From contig CANSTU010000004.1 of assembly GCA_947650005.1 (NCBI GenBank), forward strand, positions 1 through 64,000: a stretch of 64,000 nucleotides of DNA. Direction: 5' to 3'. Position numbers and translations under genes: made by a program. The stretch comes from an uncultured Lachnospiraceae bacterium. Its GTDB lineage: Bacteria; Bacillota; Clostridia; Lachnospirales; Lachnospiraceae. A model generated the notes under the pieces. The model ran no database searches. It was given only the letters and a program-made list of their open reading frames with translations, and had not been told where the DNA came from. Shown piece by piece: positions 1-9,629 of this stretch. Every line of letters begins with the position of its first letter. Within the stretch, counting starts at the first letter, position 1.

Positions 1-96
1 GAGGCCCCCCTCAAAGCAAAGTCCTGCTGGGGTGTGAGCGGCAACGGTTTCAATGCCCTCTCCCAGAACTTAACGAACATCTCCGTTGATGTCTAA
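1..96 (+). CDS. possible 3' end of an unidentified gene
   Basis: Frame 1 is open from the window edge to TAA at 94-96, giving about 31 codons that end in ALSQNLTNISVDV. The other two plus-strand frames close earlier or look less protein-like. No family can be assigned from so short a tail, and the start lies outside the window. The -35 of the traX promoter overlaps the last codons, which would suit a gene end here. Confidence is low. Confidence 0.3.
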   Translation, partial: EAPLKAKSCWGVSGNGFNALSQNLTNISVDV

Positions 97-114
97 TTAG
101 GCATATGATAAAAT
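86..114 (+). promoter_or_regulatory. sigma-A-type promoter for traX
   Basis: TTGATG at 86-91 and TAAAAT at 109-114 are separated by 17 bp, close to the TTGACA/TATAAT consensus. It lies about 100 bp upstream of the traX start and points towards it. Confidence 0.55.
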
Positions 115-212
115 TATGGCGGGCCATCGGCATCCTCCGCAGATAGAGGGAAGACAAACATCGGTAAATTGGGATGTCAACCTTATGTATTGAAATTAAG
201 GAGAATTTGAAC

Positions 213-911
213 ATGCAGGAACAAAGATTAAAGACCAATCTCGACACGAATCTGATTAAGCTGATCGCAATTCTTTCTATGACGGTAGATCACGTCGGTA
301 ACGCTTTTTTTCCGGAATATCCCGTCTTTCGCTGGATTGGGAGGATTGCTTTTCCTCTTTTTTGCTATTGCTTAACGGTAGGTATGTTATATACCCATGA
401 CATTAAAAAATATTTTATCCGTCTTGGGATTTTTTCTTTGATCTCTCAGCCATTTTGGATCTTGGCGTTTAATTCCGATGATATTGTCGGAAATATTTTT
501 AATCTAAATATCTTTTTTACTTTGATAGTGAGCCTTCTTGCCACTTGGGGGTTCAAGGAAAAGAAGTGGTGGCTTTTTATAGCAGGCCTTATCTTACTGA
601 ATCTGATTAATTTTGACTATGCTATGACAGGGCTCATTCTGATGATGATTTTCTATCTTTGCAGAAATAAGCCCTGGCTGGGAGCGGTTGTCTACACGCT
701 GACCTATCTGCCCGCATTGAACGGATATATGGAAGATCCTCTTGCACTGAAAATAGGCGGCCATGCCGTAGGCTTTGAAATTTTCGCTTTATTTGCCCTG
801 CCGTTTATCTATATACATACAAAGTCTAACCTGAAGATTTCAAAGTGGTTCTTCTACATCTATTATCCGGCACATCTATTTGCCATTTTCTTAATCCAGC
901 TGATTTTCTAA
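213..911 (+). CDS. TraX family membrane protein
   Basis: A 232-residue, strongly hydrophobic protein with about eight predicted membrane segments. The N-terminal sequence LIKLIAILSMTVDHVGNAF, the paired R-IGRIAFPLFCY segment and the C-terminal YIYYPAHLFAIF are typical of the TraX/acyltransferase-3-like family. In F-type plasmids TraX acetylates pilin. Chromosomal homologues in Clostridia have no firmly known substrate, so a role in acetylating a surface polymer is only inference. The start at 213 is chosen because AAGGAG sits 10 bp upstream; the longer open frame to 174 has no ribosome site. It is monocistronic, with its own promoter, and converges on the next gene. Confidence 0.85.
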   Translation: MQEQRLKTNLDTNLIKLIAILSMTVDHVGNAFFPEYPVFRWIGRIAFPLFCYCLTVGMLYTHDIKKYFIRLGIFSLISQPFWILAFNSDDIVGNIFNLNIFFTLIVSLLATWGFKEKKWWLFIAGLILLNLINFDYAMTGLILMMIFYLCRNKPWLGAVVYTLTYLPALNGYMEDPLALKIGGHAVGFEIFALFALPFIYIHTKSNLKISKWFFYIYYPAHLFAIFLIQLIF

Positions 912-1040
912 AAAATGCTTGAAACAGGCGGCGGATCTGATCTTCCAGGGCCGCTGCTGTTATAATGTGGCAACTCAGACGGGCCTGAACTGCGAAGTTT
1001 TCATCCCGAACCGATCCTCCTAGCACATCCTTTTCCTATG

Positions 1041-1997
1041 CTATTGGTTTACGACATTGACCGGCTTATCCGCCATAAAGGCTTCCAGATTGGATACGGC
1101 CACGTCCATCAATCTCTGCCTGCTTTCTTTTGGCGCCCATGCAATATGCGGCGTCAAAATGCTGTTATAGCATCCCAGCAATGGGTTATCAGGCTGTATG
1201 GGCTCTGTGGACACGACGTCACAGGCGGCCGCATACACCTTTTGTTCCCGGAGGGCACGGGCCAGATCTTCTTCCCGGATCAGCGGCCCTCTGCTGGTAT
1301 TAATCAGGATCACTCCGTCCTTCATCTTGTCGATATTCTCTTTTCGGATGATTCCTTCCGTTTCCGGGAACAATGGGCAGTGTAAGGAGATTATGTCTGA
1401 TTCTCCCAAAAGTTCATCCAGGGTCACGTATGTGGCGATCTCTTTTCCGGTTTCGTTTTCAAAGGAGTCGTACGCCAATACCTGCATTCCGAATGCCTTT
1501 GCCAGTTTTCCGACAGCCTGGCCGATACGGCCAAAGCCGATGATTCCCATGGTCTTGCCGGCCAGCTCCATCAGCGGATACTTCCAGAAGCACCAGTCCG
1601 CATTTCCTGACCACTCTCCCCGTTTTACTGCGTCCGAGTGCTCCGCCACATGGTGGCATACCTCCAGCAGCAATGCAAACGTCATCTGCGCAACGGCAGT
1701 GGTTCCGTAAGTCGGAATGTTGCAGACCGGAACATCATGTTCTCTGGCTGCCTGCACATCCACCACATTATAGCCCGTGGCCAGCACGCCCACATATTTG
1801 ATCCGCGTACACGTCTCAAATACCTCCCGGCTCAGCGGCGTCTTGTTTACGATCACCGCCTGGGCGTCCCCGATCCGTTCTATCACCTTTTCCTGTGGCG
1901 TCCTGTCATAGACCGTCAGTTCTCCCAGTTTCTCAAATCTTTCCCAGCTAAGATCTCCCGGGTTCTCCGTATATCCGTCCAGTACTACTATCTTCAT
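1041..1997 (-). CDS. D-isomer-specific 2-hydroxyacid dehydrogenase
   Basis: A 318-residue NAD-dependent oxidoreductase of the glycerate dehydrogenase/hydroxypyruvate reductase family. The dinucleotide motif GIIGFGRIGQAVGK lies near residue 150, the substrate/NAD segment NTSRGPLI near 233, and the catalytic His in TPHIAWAP near 283. It probably reduces a 2-keto acid such as hydroxypyruvate to D-glycerate, or runs the reverse. The substrate is inferred from its place as last gene of a minus-strand series that begins with glycerate kinase and a CdaR-like regulator. It follows the GH42 gene by 22 bp and is probably cotranscribed with it. Length is normal for the family. Confidence 0.88.
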   Translation of the reverse strand: MKIVVLDGYTENPGDLSWERFEKLGELTVYDRTPQEKVIERIGDAQAVIVNKTPLSREVFETCTRIKYVGVLATGYNVVDVQAAREHDVPVCNIPTYGTTAVAQMTFALLLEVCHHVAEHSDAVKRGEWSGNADWCFWKYPLMELAGKTMGIIGFGRIGQAVGKLAKAFGMQVLAYDSFENETGKEIATYVTLDELLGESDIISLHCPLFPETEGIIRKENIDKMKDGVILINTSRGPLIREEDLARALREQKVYAAACDVVSTEPIQPDNPLLGCYNSILTPHIAWAPKESRQRLMDVAVSNLEAFMADKPVNVVNQ

Positions 1998-2019
1998 CTC
2001 GCAACAGTCCCTTTCCTGA

Positions 2020-4098
2020 TCAGAGTTTCACAATCGCCGCATCCTTTTTGGGGATCCGAACCGTAATACGTCCATCTTTGGCACATTCCAGCTTGGAACC
2101 GCGCAGCAGCACGGGCGTACCGATTTCATCCCTAAATTCCACTTCCACGCTCTGCTCTATGTCGGCAAAATTGAATATCCATGCATATTTTTCCCCGTTT
2201 CCGCTCCAGAGCCGGATTGTAACCTCCCCGTTATAGGGCATCCTTGCCTCGGGCAGTTTTCCCGCTCTCCTCAGCAGGGAGGCAAACCATCTCCTGGTCG
2301 CCTCATCCGCATGATGGTGATAACCGTATCCGGGCATAGAGCCCACCAGCAGGGTTCTTCCCTTCCCGTATAGGTTGGAAACGGCTGCCACCTCGCCGTC
2401 CGGATAGCGGCCCTCCGCCCATCCGGAGGTGGGACGGAAGGACTGGCGGTAAACGCCCGCACGGATCCTTCCCTGTACGGAATCGATCGTCAGCTCCTTG
2501 TTGGCATCCGGCCCCATGTGTACCTTCTCCTGCTCACACCCGAACACATCTGCGAATCCCCGATTGGGCTGCGCATTCTCCATGGCATGTCCCCGATCGT
2601 TGAAAAATCCGAAACAGCCTTCACTAATCAGCGTCCCGCCATTGCGGACCCACGCCTCCAGCGTCTTCATATCCTGATCCGAAATGCCCACAGGATAGGG
2701 GACATAGAGCATATCGTACTCATCGATCTGGGACATGCGGATGATGTCTGCCTGTATGCCGGAATCCACGAACGCCTGGTAGCTTCCCTTCAGGCAGTCC
2801 GCATAGATGTCCGTATCATCGAACAGCGCATAGCACAGAGCCTGGGCGTCCTCTAAAAGCAGCAGGCCCACCTGGCCCTTATCAGGACGGGCGCTCCACA
2901 GTTCCCCTACCTCCTCGCTGTGGCTCCACGCGGAAAGCCTTGCAATCTCCTCGGAGCGCGGGGTCCTATCCCCGTTGGGCGCATACCAGCCATAGGCCTG
3001 GAACAGGCGGCCTTCGTTCAGACCGCGGTATCTGGGATTGATATAGGCGCTGGCTCCGGTTCCCAGGCTCATCATGGCATCGATGCGAATATTGTCCGCA
3101 GAAGCCATCTCGTCCTTATGAAGTTCTGGCTCCGTTTTGTCGCTCCGAAACTCCCAGGTAGCGTCCCCAATGGCCTCCGCCCTCCAGAATTCCTTTTCTC
3201 CGCTGGCCAGACGGATCATATCGCCGCCCATCAGCGCGGTACAGTTATTCGCATACCAGAGCGTATAGCCGAAGATATCCGGATGCTTTGCATATCTCCA
3301 GTCGTCCCCACAACAGTACATGGCGTCGCTATGGGTCTTCCCGTTCCCATGCGCGATGATCTTATGGGTGGGGTCGGCATCTCTAAGCACATCTATCCTA
3401 AATTGGAACCATTTCTCCAGATTATCGTTCTGGAACCGGAGCATATCGAAGAATTCCGGCATAGGGCCGCCCGATCTGGGCTGCCTGATCTGGGACCAGT
3501 CCGTATAACTGTGTCTGCACCAAACGCTGTGCAGGTTCTCCAGCGTTCCGTACTTCTCCTTCAGCCATTCCTGGAAGGCTCTTTCCGTCTCTTCACAGTA
3601 GCAGCGATCCTCCGGGTTATACATACTGCATTCGTTCCAGACATCATAACCGATAATCCCTTCCATGCCCTTGAAATGTTCACCCATGGCTTTTAAGAAT
3701 CCGCTCACGCCGTCACGGACCGACTGGTGATCCATGCACATGGACTGAACGCCGCCTGCCATGGAGCTATCGTTCATCCGGTTCACCCTTTTATGTTCAT
3801 GCCTGTCCGTGATCCTGGCATCCTGATGCTGCGCGTAGAACCAGTCCGGCACGATGGAGGACATCTCCGCAAGGACGGTCTTAATCCCGTATTTGACACC
3901 CAATGCCACGTGCTCGTCATAGGGCGACCAGTCGAATACGCCCGGCGCCGTCTCGATCGCTGCCCAGGGCACCCAATGTCTGAAATGGGTAATCCCATCC
4001 TCCGAGGCTCTCTGATAGTCCCGTTCCCAATCCTGTTTTGCCGGAGCGGAATATCTGAAATATACTGCCCCGAAATCGACCATTTTCTCTTTTCCCAT
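2020..4098 (-). CDS. GH42-type beta-galactosidase family glycosidase
   Basis: A 692-residue glycoside hydrolase with no signal peptide, so probably cytoplasmic. The N-terminal part is a TIM barrel (RHWVPWAAIE, then YDVWNECS near residue 150, whose Asn-Glu pair is the expected acid/base). A second acidic site around EFWRAEAIGD near 310 is a candidate nucleophile. A middle trimerisation-like domain (about residues 395-600) and a C-terminal beta domain follow, as in GH42. It probably releases a non-reducing-end sugar from an oligosaccharide imported by the adjacent ABC transporter. The exact glycoside cannot be read from sequence. The start at 4098 is preceded by GGGAG inside a hairpin leader cassette. 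Confidence 0.85.
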   Translation of the reverse strand: MGKEKMVDFGAVYFRYSAPAKQDWERDYQRASEDGITHFRHWVPWAAIETAPGVFDWSPYDEHVALGVKYGIKTVLAEMSSIVPDWFYAQHQDARITDRHEHKRVNRMNDSSMAGGVQSMCMDHQSVRDGVSGFLKAMGEHFKGMEGIIGYDVWNECSMYNPEDRCYCEETERAFQEWLKEKYGTLENLHSVWCRHSYTDWSQIRQPRSGGPMPEFFDMLRFQNDNLEKWFQFRIDVLRDADPTHKIIAHGNGKTHSDAMYCCGDDWRYAKHPDIFGYTLWYANNCTALMGGDMIRLASGEKEFWRAEAIGDATWEFRSDKTEPELHKDEMASADNIRIDAMMSLGTGASAYINPRYRGLNEGRLFQAYGWYAPNGDRTPRSEEIARLSAWSHSEEVGELWSARPDKGQVGLLLLEDAQALCYALFDDTDIYADCLKGSYQAFVDSGIQADIIRMSQIDEYDMLYVPYPVGISDQDMKTLEAWVRNGGTLISEGCFGFFNDRGHAMENAQPNRGFADVFGCEQEKVHMGPDANKELTIDSVQGRIRAGVYRQSFRPTSGWAEGRYPDGEVAAVSNLYGKGRTLLVGSMPGYGYHHHADEATRRWFASLLRRAGKLPEARMPYNGEVTIRLWSGNGEKYAWIFNFADIEQSVEVEFRDEIGTPVLLRGSKLECAKDGRITVRIPKKDAAIVKL

Positions 4099-4130
4099 TT
4101 TGTTCTCCCATCTGCGCGCTTTAGCGCGCG
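4099..4130 (-). repeat. leader cassette: hairpin plus Shine-Dalgarno upstream of GH42 gene
   Basis: The perfect palindrome GCGCGCTTTAGCGCGC occupies 4114-4129. On the minus strand it is followed by AGATGGGAG and, 6 nt later, the GH42 start codon. The upstream permease stop lies just before it. This is the second-hairpin module of the window-wide cassette family. Confidence 0.75.
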
Positions 4131-4134
4131 TATC

Positions 4135-5007
4135 TCAACCCTTTACAGCTCCTGCCGCAATCCCTTCCACAATGTTCTTCTGTAATGCAAAATAGGTGAT
4201 GAGCAGCGGCAGCATTGACAACACATAACTCGCAAAGATCAAATTCCACTGAGTATTCGCCTCGCTCCGGAACACATACTGGACTAGCGTCAGCGTTTGG
4301 TTCTTCTTGGTCTGCAGAACGAGCAGTGGATAGAGGAAATCGTTCCAGATCGCCATGGTATCCAGAATCACCAGTGTGGAAACCACGTGCTTAAGCAGCG
4401 GGAAATAGATTCCCCAGTACATCCTGAAAGGGCTGCAGCCGTCTATCACCGCCGATTCAGCCAGATCGTTCGGCACGCTCCGGATGAATCCCATGAATAG
4501 GAACACCGCAAACGGCACGTTTCTACCCACATAGGAGATGCAGATCCCCAGGATGGAGTCCATCAGTCCCAGATTCTTCATCAGCCTGACGGACGGGCAC
4601 AGGGACAGATAGAACGGAATCATCATCCCCGCGATGAAGAAATAGTACAGCCGCCTAACAAACTGGTTCTTCGTCCGATGCATGACAAAGGTCCCCATTT
4701 CGGTAACCAATACGATCAGCGCCACGCTCACGACCGTGATGATTAGTGTATTCAGAAAAACTCTCGGAAAATCCGTCATCTCCCAAGCCGTCGAGAAATT
4801 GGAGAGCTGGATCTCGGTCGGAAATGACAGCGGATCCATCAAGGCTTGCGCGGGCGTCTTGACTGCCAGGATGATCATGACATAGAACGGGAACAGAAAG
4901 ACACAGGTGAATGCGATCATGAGCAGTTCGCCTGTGATGTTCCGTATCCGTACAGGATGTAACCCGGCCTCGTGTTTTCTTTCTTTTACTTCTCTCATGT
5001 TACCCAA
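4135..5007 (-). CDS. carbohydrate ABC transporter permease (MalG-type)
   Basis: A 290-residue inner-membrane permease with six predicted helices. The cytoplasmic EAA-type loop AVIDGCSPFRMYWGIYFPLL, which contacts the ATPase, lies near residue 190. It belongs to the MalG/LacG class of sugar importers. A TTG start at 5007 is preferred because GGGAGG lies 6 nt upstream; the first ATG (4998) would have spacing of about 15 nt. The start overlaps the previous stop by 8 bp, so translation is probably coupled. No ATPase gene is present nearby. This is usual for CUT1 systems in Firmicutes, which often share an MsmX-type ATPase encoded elsewhere. Confidence 0.92.
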   Translation of the reverse strand: MGNMREVKERKHEAGLHPVRIRNITGELLMIAFTCVFLFPFYVMIILAVKTPAQALMDPLSFPTEIQLSNFSTAWEMTDFPRVFLNTLIITVVSVALIVLVTEMGTFVMHRTKNQFVRRLYYFFIAGMMIPFYLSLCPSVRLMKNLGLMDSILGICISYVGRNVPFAVFLFMGFIRSVPNDLAESAVIDGCSPFRMYWGIYFPLLKHVVSTLVILDTMAIWNDFLYPLLVLQTKKNQTLTLVQYVFRSEANTQWNLIFASYVLSMLPLLITYFALQKNIVEGIAAGAVKG

Positions 5008-5899
5008 GCTTATCCTCCCTCTTTCTCAAAACGCCCAGCTCCACCAGCGAGAGCACGATGATGATCAGCGCCAGAATCACGCCCATCGTCGCCCCGTATC
5101 CGGCCCGGTAATATTCAAAGGACTCTCTGTAAATGGTAAGAGAGAGAAGCTCGCTGGAATTGCCGGGGCCGCCTCCTGTCAGGCCGAAGATCAGGTCGAA
5201 CTGCTTGAACGCGCCTTCCATGACCAGTACGATATTGATCGTTAGGGAAGGGGCAATCAGCGGGAAAGTGATATAGCGGAAATGCTTGAAGCCCTTGGCT
5301 CCGTCCACCAGCGCCGCTTCCTTGACCTCCTTGTCGATATTCTGGAGGCCCGCCAGATAGATTACCATCGTATGGCCCACGCTCTTCCACACGGATACGA
5401 AAATCCCGGCTCCCAGAGCGGTCGCCTTATTGCCCAGCAGGTTATACTTCATGGCTTCTATTCCCAGCTTTCCTCCCAGCATGGCGATCGGTTCCGTGAA
5501 GAGATAACTCCACAGATACCCCACGATCAGGGAACTGAGCACCACCGGAATGAAAATGAAGGTTCGAAGCAGGTTCTTCGTTTTGAATTTCTGGTTTAGG
5601 GCCAATGCCAGGGCCAGAGCGCAGATATTCTGGATAATCGTTACCCAGAAGGCATATACGAAGGTGTTGCGCAAAGGGGTTAAGACCACGAAGTCATGGA
5701 TGAACGTCTTGTAATTCTGCAGGCCCACAAAATCAAAATCGGAATTTAATCCGTCCCAATTGGTGAAGCTGTAGAAAACACCTTCAAAGACCGGATAGGT
5801 GGAAAAGATCAGGTATGCCGCCAGCATCGGCAGGAACATCACCGTATACTGGAGAGCGGAGCTGACCGAAACAGCATGCTTCTTTTTCGTCTGTCTCAT
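5000..5899 (-). CDS. sugar ABC transporter permease (MalF-type)
   Basis: A 299-residue membrane protein with six predicted helices and the EAA loop AALVDGAKGFKHFRYITFPL near residue 197. It is the heterodimer partner of the downstream MalG-type permease and overlaps it by 8 bp. An AAGGAAGGG site precedes ATG 5899. With the binding lipoprotein upstream it forms the membrane part of a CUT1 oligosaccharide importer. The substrate is inferred from neighbours (GH42, isomerase, glycerate kinase) and not from the permease itself. Confidence 0.92.
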   Translation of the reverse strand: MRQTKKKHAVSVSSALQYTVMFLPMLAAYLIFSTYPVFEGVFYSFTNWDGLNSDFDFVGLQNYKTFIHDFVVLTPLRNTFVYAFWVTIIQNICALALALALNQKFKTKNLLRTFIFIPVVLSSLIVGYLWSYLFTEPIAMLGGKLGIEAMKYNLLGNKATALGAGIFVSVWKSVGHTMVIYLAGLQNIDKEVKEAALVDGAKGFKHFRYITFPLIAPSLTINIVLVMEGAFKQFDLIFGLTGGGPGNSSELLSLTIYRESFEYYRAGYGATMGVILALIIIVLSLVELGVLRKREDKLG

Positions 5900-5967
5900 T
5901 TATCTATGCCCTTCCTTGATAGAGACGGGCCTGTGCTCTTGTACCAAAGCACAGGCCCGTGTGTTTT

Positions 5968-7405
5968 CTATTCGCCCATGCTGGACCTGAGTTCCTCAAA
6001 TTCCGTCATAAATCCAGGATCCGCATCCAGGAGCCTCTGATGCTCCTTCTCCAGATTTTCCAGCGTGGTATCCAGATTTGTTCCTCCCATCCAATCCTGA
6101 ACGATGGTCTTCATGATCTCCTTGATCCCAGGGATCCATTCTCTCTCGGAGAATCCCACATACTTTCCTTCGTCCAGCAGAGGCATCTGATCCACCAGGG
6201 ACGCATCCATATAACTGGAATCAGCGCCCTTTACCGTAACAATAGCATTCCTCGCTTGGTTGAGCAGCGAATTGTTTTCAGGCAGGAACAGATACTTGTA
6301 TACGTCGATCGCCACCTCAGGATACTTGGTTCCTGACCAGATGGACAGGGCGCTGTCAAAGTCCGCGATCGTCTGATATTCATCCACGGTATCATAGAGC
6401 GGGAAGGGGATATACTTCAGCTTCCCTGCCAGATCGGGGTTCATCTCTTCCAGACGCTTGATCGTGCTGGAACCGCTCACCATGAGGGCGCCTTCTCCCC
6501 TTGCGAACCTGGTTAAAGCGTTGTCGGGATCCAAGCCCAGACTGTCCGGATTGGCATAGTCTAAAAGCTGGTCATAGACTTCAAACAAGGATCTCCACTC
6601 TTCTCCGTTCCAGCTCTTCTCGCCTGTACAGCACTGATAATAGAAATCAGGGTTCTTTCCGGAAACGATCTGATGCAGGTAGCAGAACACATAACCTGTG
6701 GCGCCAGAACCGTCCTTGGCCGGAACGATGAAGGGATACTCGATCCCGTTCGCTTTCATCTTATCCATAGCGCCAAAGAATTCGTTCAACGTCTTGGGGA
6801 TTTCCTCCACCCCTGCCTGTTCGGCGATCTGTGTGTTATACATCAGGCCCCAGAACATGAACGAAACCGGGTATGCATACTCCCTTCCGTTATATATGTT
6901 CACTGGCTTCTTGATATCCTGGATGGTTTCCTTCACCCCGATATCCGTCAGATCCAGAAGGTTTCCTCCCTTTGCATAGGCATTGATCTGGGAGCCCCAC
7001 TGATACTCAAAGATATCCGGCGCATCCCCTGCCGCAAACTTGGAACCCATTGCCGAGTTGAATCCGGCGACGCCGCCGGGCAGGACGGTCACCTCGATCG
7101 TCACGTTCGGATGCTCCGCATTGTAGTTTGTGAAAATCTCGTTCAGTGCGGGAACGATCTCCGACGCACCTGTGGCGAATTTCAAAGTAATTTTTTCGTC
7201 GGGATCCGGGGTCTGGGCCGGCTCGGCTTCTACTGCATCCGCCGCTGGGTCATTTACCCCCCCCCTCGGATTCCGCCGCCTGTTCGGTGTTCTCCTGGCT
7301 GGAGCTTCCCTGTCCGGGATTCCCGGAACCGGAATTTCCACAGCCTGCCAACGTACCCAGGACGAGCGTCCCTGCAAGTGCAAGCGCTAACCATTTTCTC
7401 TTCAT
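5968..7405 (-). pseudogene. sugar ABC transporter substrate-binding lipoprotein, frameshifted at a G9 run
   Basis: The true start is ATG 7405, behind GGGAGG, and encodes the lipoprotein signal MKRKWLALALAGTLVLGT followed by LAGC. After about 48 codons the frame meets nine G residues (plus-strand C9 at 7257-7265) and then TGA. With eight G residues it would read EGGVNDPAADAVEAEP and continue to 5968 as an intact binding protein of about 478 residues (family 1, with KITLKFATGAS and DIFEYQWGSQ). As given, the gene is broken or needs slippage. It could be a sequencing or assembly error, a phase-variable tract, or transcriptional slippage. The downstream frame alone lacks a sensible start. Two permease genes follow. 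Confidence 0.85.
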
Positions 7406-7421
7406 TGTAAAATCCTCCCTT

Positions 7422-8324
7422 CTAATCTTCCAGCAGAGCCCATGCTCTGTTGATCACTCTTTTGGTCCCTGCTAGGATCAGATCTCCGTCTTCTCCCTTC
7501 CAGGGCTTCACTTCCATGGAAAGCACATAGGGCCGATCCGCCTGGAAAAATCCTTCTTCCTTTAAAACCCGGAAGAAGTCCAGAAGCTCCTGTGTGTCAT
7601 TTGCGCTCTCCGGGAAACCAAATCTGGGGTGCTGATCCCCATATGCCTCACACCCTTTCTTCACCACCGCATTCCCGATATGGAGGTGGGTGATGTAGGG
7701 CCTAAGCGTCCTGATCACGAACCTGGACGTCTCATAAGTTGTGGGAAAATGAGACAGATCCACGATCAATCCGAAATTGCTGCACGTACTCCTCATATCT
7801 GCCGCAAATCTGGCAGCGTAGGGTGCCGGGCCGATCAGAGCCGCCTTATCCATGTCGTAGTCAAATACCTCCAGCTCCACATTCATGCCCTTGGACGCGG
7901 CATAGACGCATACGTTTTTTGTCGTCTTGAGCAACTGGCTGTACGCCTGCTCCCTGGTGGCCTCTTCCCATTTCCCGGCCAGAAACGCGATCCCCTTTGC
8001 TCCCAGGCATTCCGCCTCATCCACAGCCTCCAGCAGGGTCGCTTCCGCCTTTTTTCTTCCTTCCTCATCGATATCGTTGGGATTCAGTCCAGGGCCCAAC
8101 AATCTGGGCTGTGCGCCGTAACACACATTCATGTGAGCCTGTTCCAGCATCCTTCTGGCCTGTTGTCTCATCCCGGCGTCCTGAAACCGCGTCACCTCCA
8201 ACACGTCGAAGAAATCGTCACACGCGACCGTCTTGATGGAATCCAGCACATCATAATCCGCCGGAGGATGGCTCATCCACTGAATCGTCCCGATCTGAAA
8301 ATATTTATGAATCGAATCTCTCAT
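7422..8324 (-). CDS. TIM-barrel sugar isomerase/epimerase family protein
   Basis: A 300-residue protein of the xylose-isomerase-like (AP endonuclease 2) fold. Acidic and His residues expected to bind a divalent metal appear in order: MNVELEVFDYD, GLIVDLSHFP, THLHIGNAV and LSMEVKPW. It probably interconverts a keto and aldehyde sugar or hydroxy acid. Given glycerate kinase upstream and a 2-hydroxyacid dehydrogenase in the same series, a hydroxypyruvate-isomerase-like role is possible but unproven; at 300 residues it is longer than classical Hyi. The ATG at 8324 follows GAGAGG in a leader cassette nearly identical to that of the aldose epimerase gene. Confidence 0.8.
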   Translation of the reverse strand: MRDSIHKYFQIGTIQWMSHPPADYDVLDSIKTVACDDFFDVLEVTRFQDAGMRQQARRMLEQAHMNVCYGAQPRLLGPGLNPNDIDEEGRKKAEATLLEAVDEAECLGAKGIAFLAGKWEEATREQAYSQLLKTTKNVCVYAASKGMNVELEVFDYDMDKAALIGPAPYAARFAADMRSTCSNFGLIVDLSHFPTTYETSRFVIRTLRPYITHLHIGNAVVKKGCEAYGDQHPRFGFPESANDTQELLDFFRVLKEEGFFQADRPYVLSMEVKPWKGEDGDLILAGTKRVINRAWALLED

Positions 8325-8364
8325 ATTTCCTCTCATTCCGCCGCGCAAGCGGCATTTTAATCAG
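8325..8364 (-). repeat. leader cassette upstream of isomerase
   Basis: Stems GCCGC/GCGGC (8340-8344 and 8349-8353) enclose GCAA. On the minus strand GGAATGAGAGG follows and then the start. A 35-bp stretch from the ribosome site to the upstream ATTAAAA is identical to the copy at 12335-12369, 4 kb away. Confidence 0.75.
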
Positions 8365-8378
8365 AGACAAACGCAAAC

Positions 8379-9629
8379 TTATTTGCAGAGAATGACGGTT
8401 ATATCGTTCACATTCGTCCCTGTGGCCCCTATCTTAATGAGGCCGTCTATCTGTTCCAATGCATGGTAGGAATCATTGTCTAAAAGAGCTTCTTCCCAGT
8501 TGATCCCCTTTCGTTCCAATTCTTCCGCAGTGGAGCCGCATACAATGCCGCCTGCCGCATCCGTAGGCCCATCCGTTCCGTCCGAACTGATGGAAAAAAG
8601 CACCACATTCTTCAGGCTTCGGATCCCCTGCGCTGCGCTTAAGGCAATCTCTTGATTCCTTCCGCCGGTTCCCTTTCCCAGGATTCGGACCACAGTCTCG
8701 CCTCCTGCGATTACCGCACAGGGCGGTTTCAGGCTGTAATCCCGTCCTTCCGCAGCCGCCCTCGCCACAGAGGCCATGAACTTCCCCGCTTCCCTGGCTT
8801 CACAATCCAGACTGCTCGACAGCACATAAGGACTGTATCCCAGCTCATCCGCATATTTTGCAGCTGCCTTACAGAATTCGGTCACGCTACCCGTGATATA
8901 GGTTTCCACGTTATCTATCTTCCTCGGCGTCTCTCTTCGCAGGGCTGAAAGTACGTGTCCCTTTAGCTTGAGATCGTATTTGTCGATGATGCGTAAAGCC
9001 TCCTCGCAGGTAGACGTATCCTTACAGGCAGGTCCCGAAGCGATCATGTCCAGTTTATCTCCCACGACATCCGAAAGGACGATCGCATAGATCCGGGCAG
9101 GCGCACAATGGGCCGCGAACCGTCCGCCCTTCACATCGGACAGCCTCTTGCGGATCGTGTTGATCTCCATGATTCCGGCGCCACACCGCAAACATTGCTG
9201 CGTCACCTCCTGGATATCGGCAAGGCTGATCCCCTCCACAGGTTTTTCAAACAAAGAAGAACCTCCTCCCGACAGCAGGAAAATGATATCATCCTCTTGC
9301 CTCAATCCCTTTACCATCTCAAGGATCTTCTGGGTTCCCGCCAGGGAATTTTCATCCGGTATGGGATGGCCCGCTTCCACCACCTCAAAGCCTTTCAGCC
9401 CTTCCTGGGCATATCCGTATTTGGTCAGGATAATCCCCCGCTTGATCCTCTCTCCCATGATTTGCTGGCATGTCTGCGCCATTTTCCATGCCGCCTTACC
9501 CACCGCCACCACATAAACGTCTTTTGGGAACCGTTTATTCACAAGAGCGATTCTAACTGCATTGTCCGGCAGAATATCCGCAATCGATTTTTGGATGATC
9601 TCCTCTGCATCCCGATACTCTTCTCTCAT
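8379..9629 (-). CDS. glycerate kinase, MOFRL (type II) family
   Basis: A 416-residue kinase of the DUF4147/MOFRL family, which phosphorylates D-glycerate at C2 to give 2-phosphoglycerate. Recognisable parts are FLLSGGGSSLFEKP near residue 100 (nucleotide binding), the central VVGDKLDMIASGPACKDTST, and the C-terminal MOFRL part with GTGGRNQEIALSAA and SSDGTDGPTDAAGG. The ATG at 9629 is chosen because GAGAGG precedes it; the longer open frame runs into a repeat. It is the first gene after the regulator gene and its terminator, behind a promoter with a strong -10 (9810-9815), and heads the carbohydrate operon. Confidence 0.88.
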   Translation of the reverse strand: MREEYRDAEEIIQKSIADILPDNAVRIALVNKRFPKDVYVVAVGKAAWKMAQTCQQIMGERIKRGIILTKYGYAQEGLKGFEVVEAGHPIPDENSLAGTQKILEMVKGLRQEDDIIFLLSGGGSSLFEKPVEGISLADIQEVTQQCLRCGAGIMEINTIRKRLSDVKGGRFAAHCAPARIYAIVLSDVVGDKLDMIASGPACKDTSTCEEALRIIDKYDLKLKGHVLSALRRETPRKIDNVETYITGSVTEFCKAAAKYADELGYSPYVLSSSLDCEAREAGKFMASVARAAAEGRDYSLKPPCAVIAGGETVVRILGKGTGGRNQEIALSAAQGIRSLKNVVLFSISSDGTDGPTDAAGGIVCGSTAEELERKGINWEEALLDNDSYHALEQIDGLIKIGATGTNVNDITVILCK

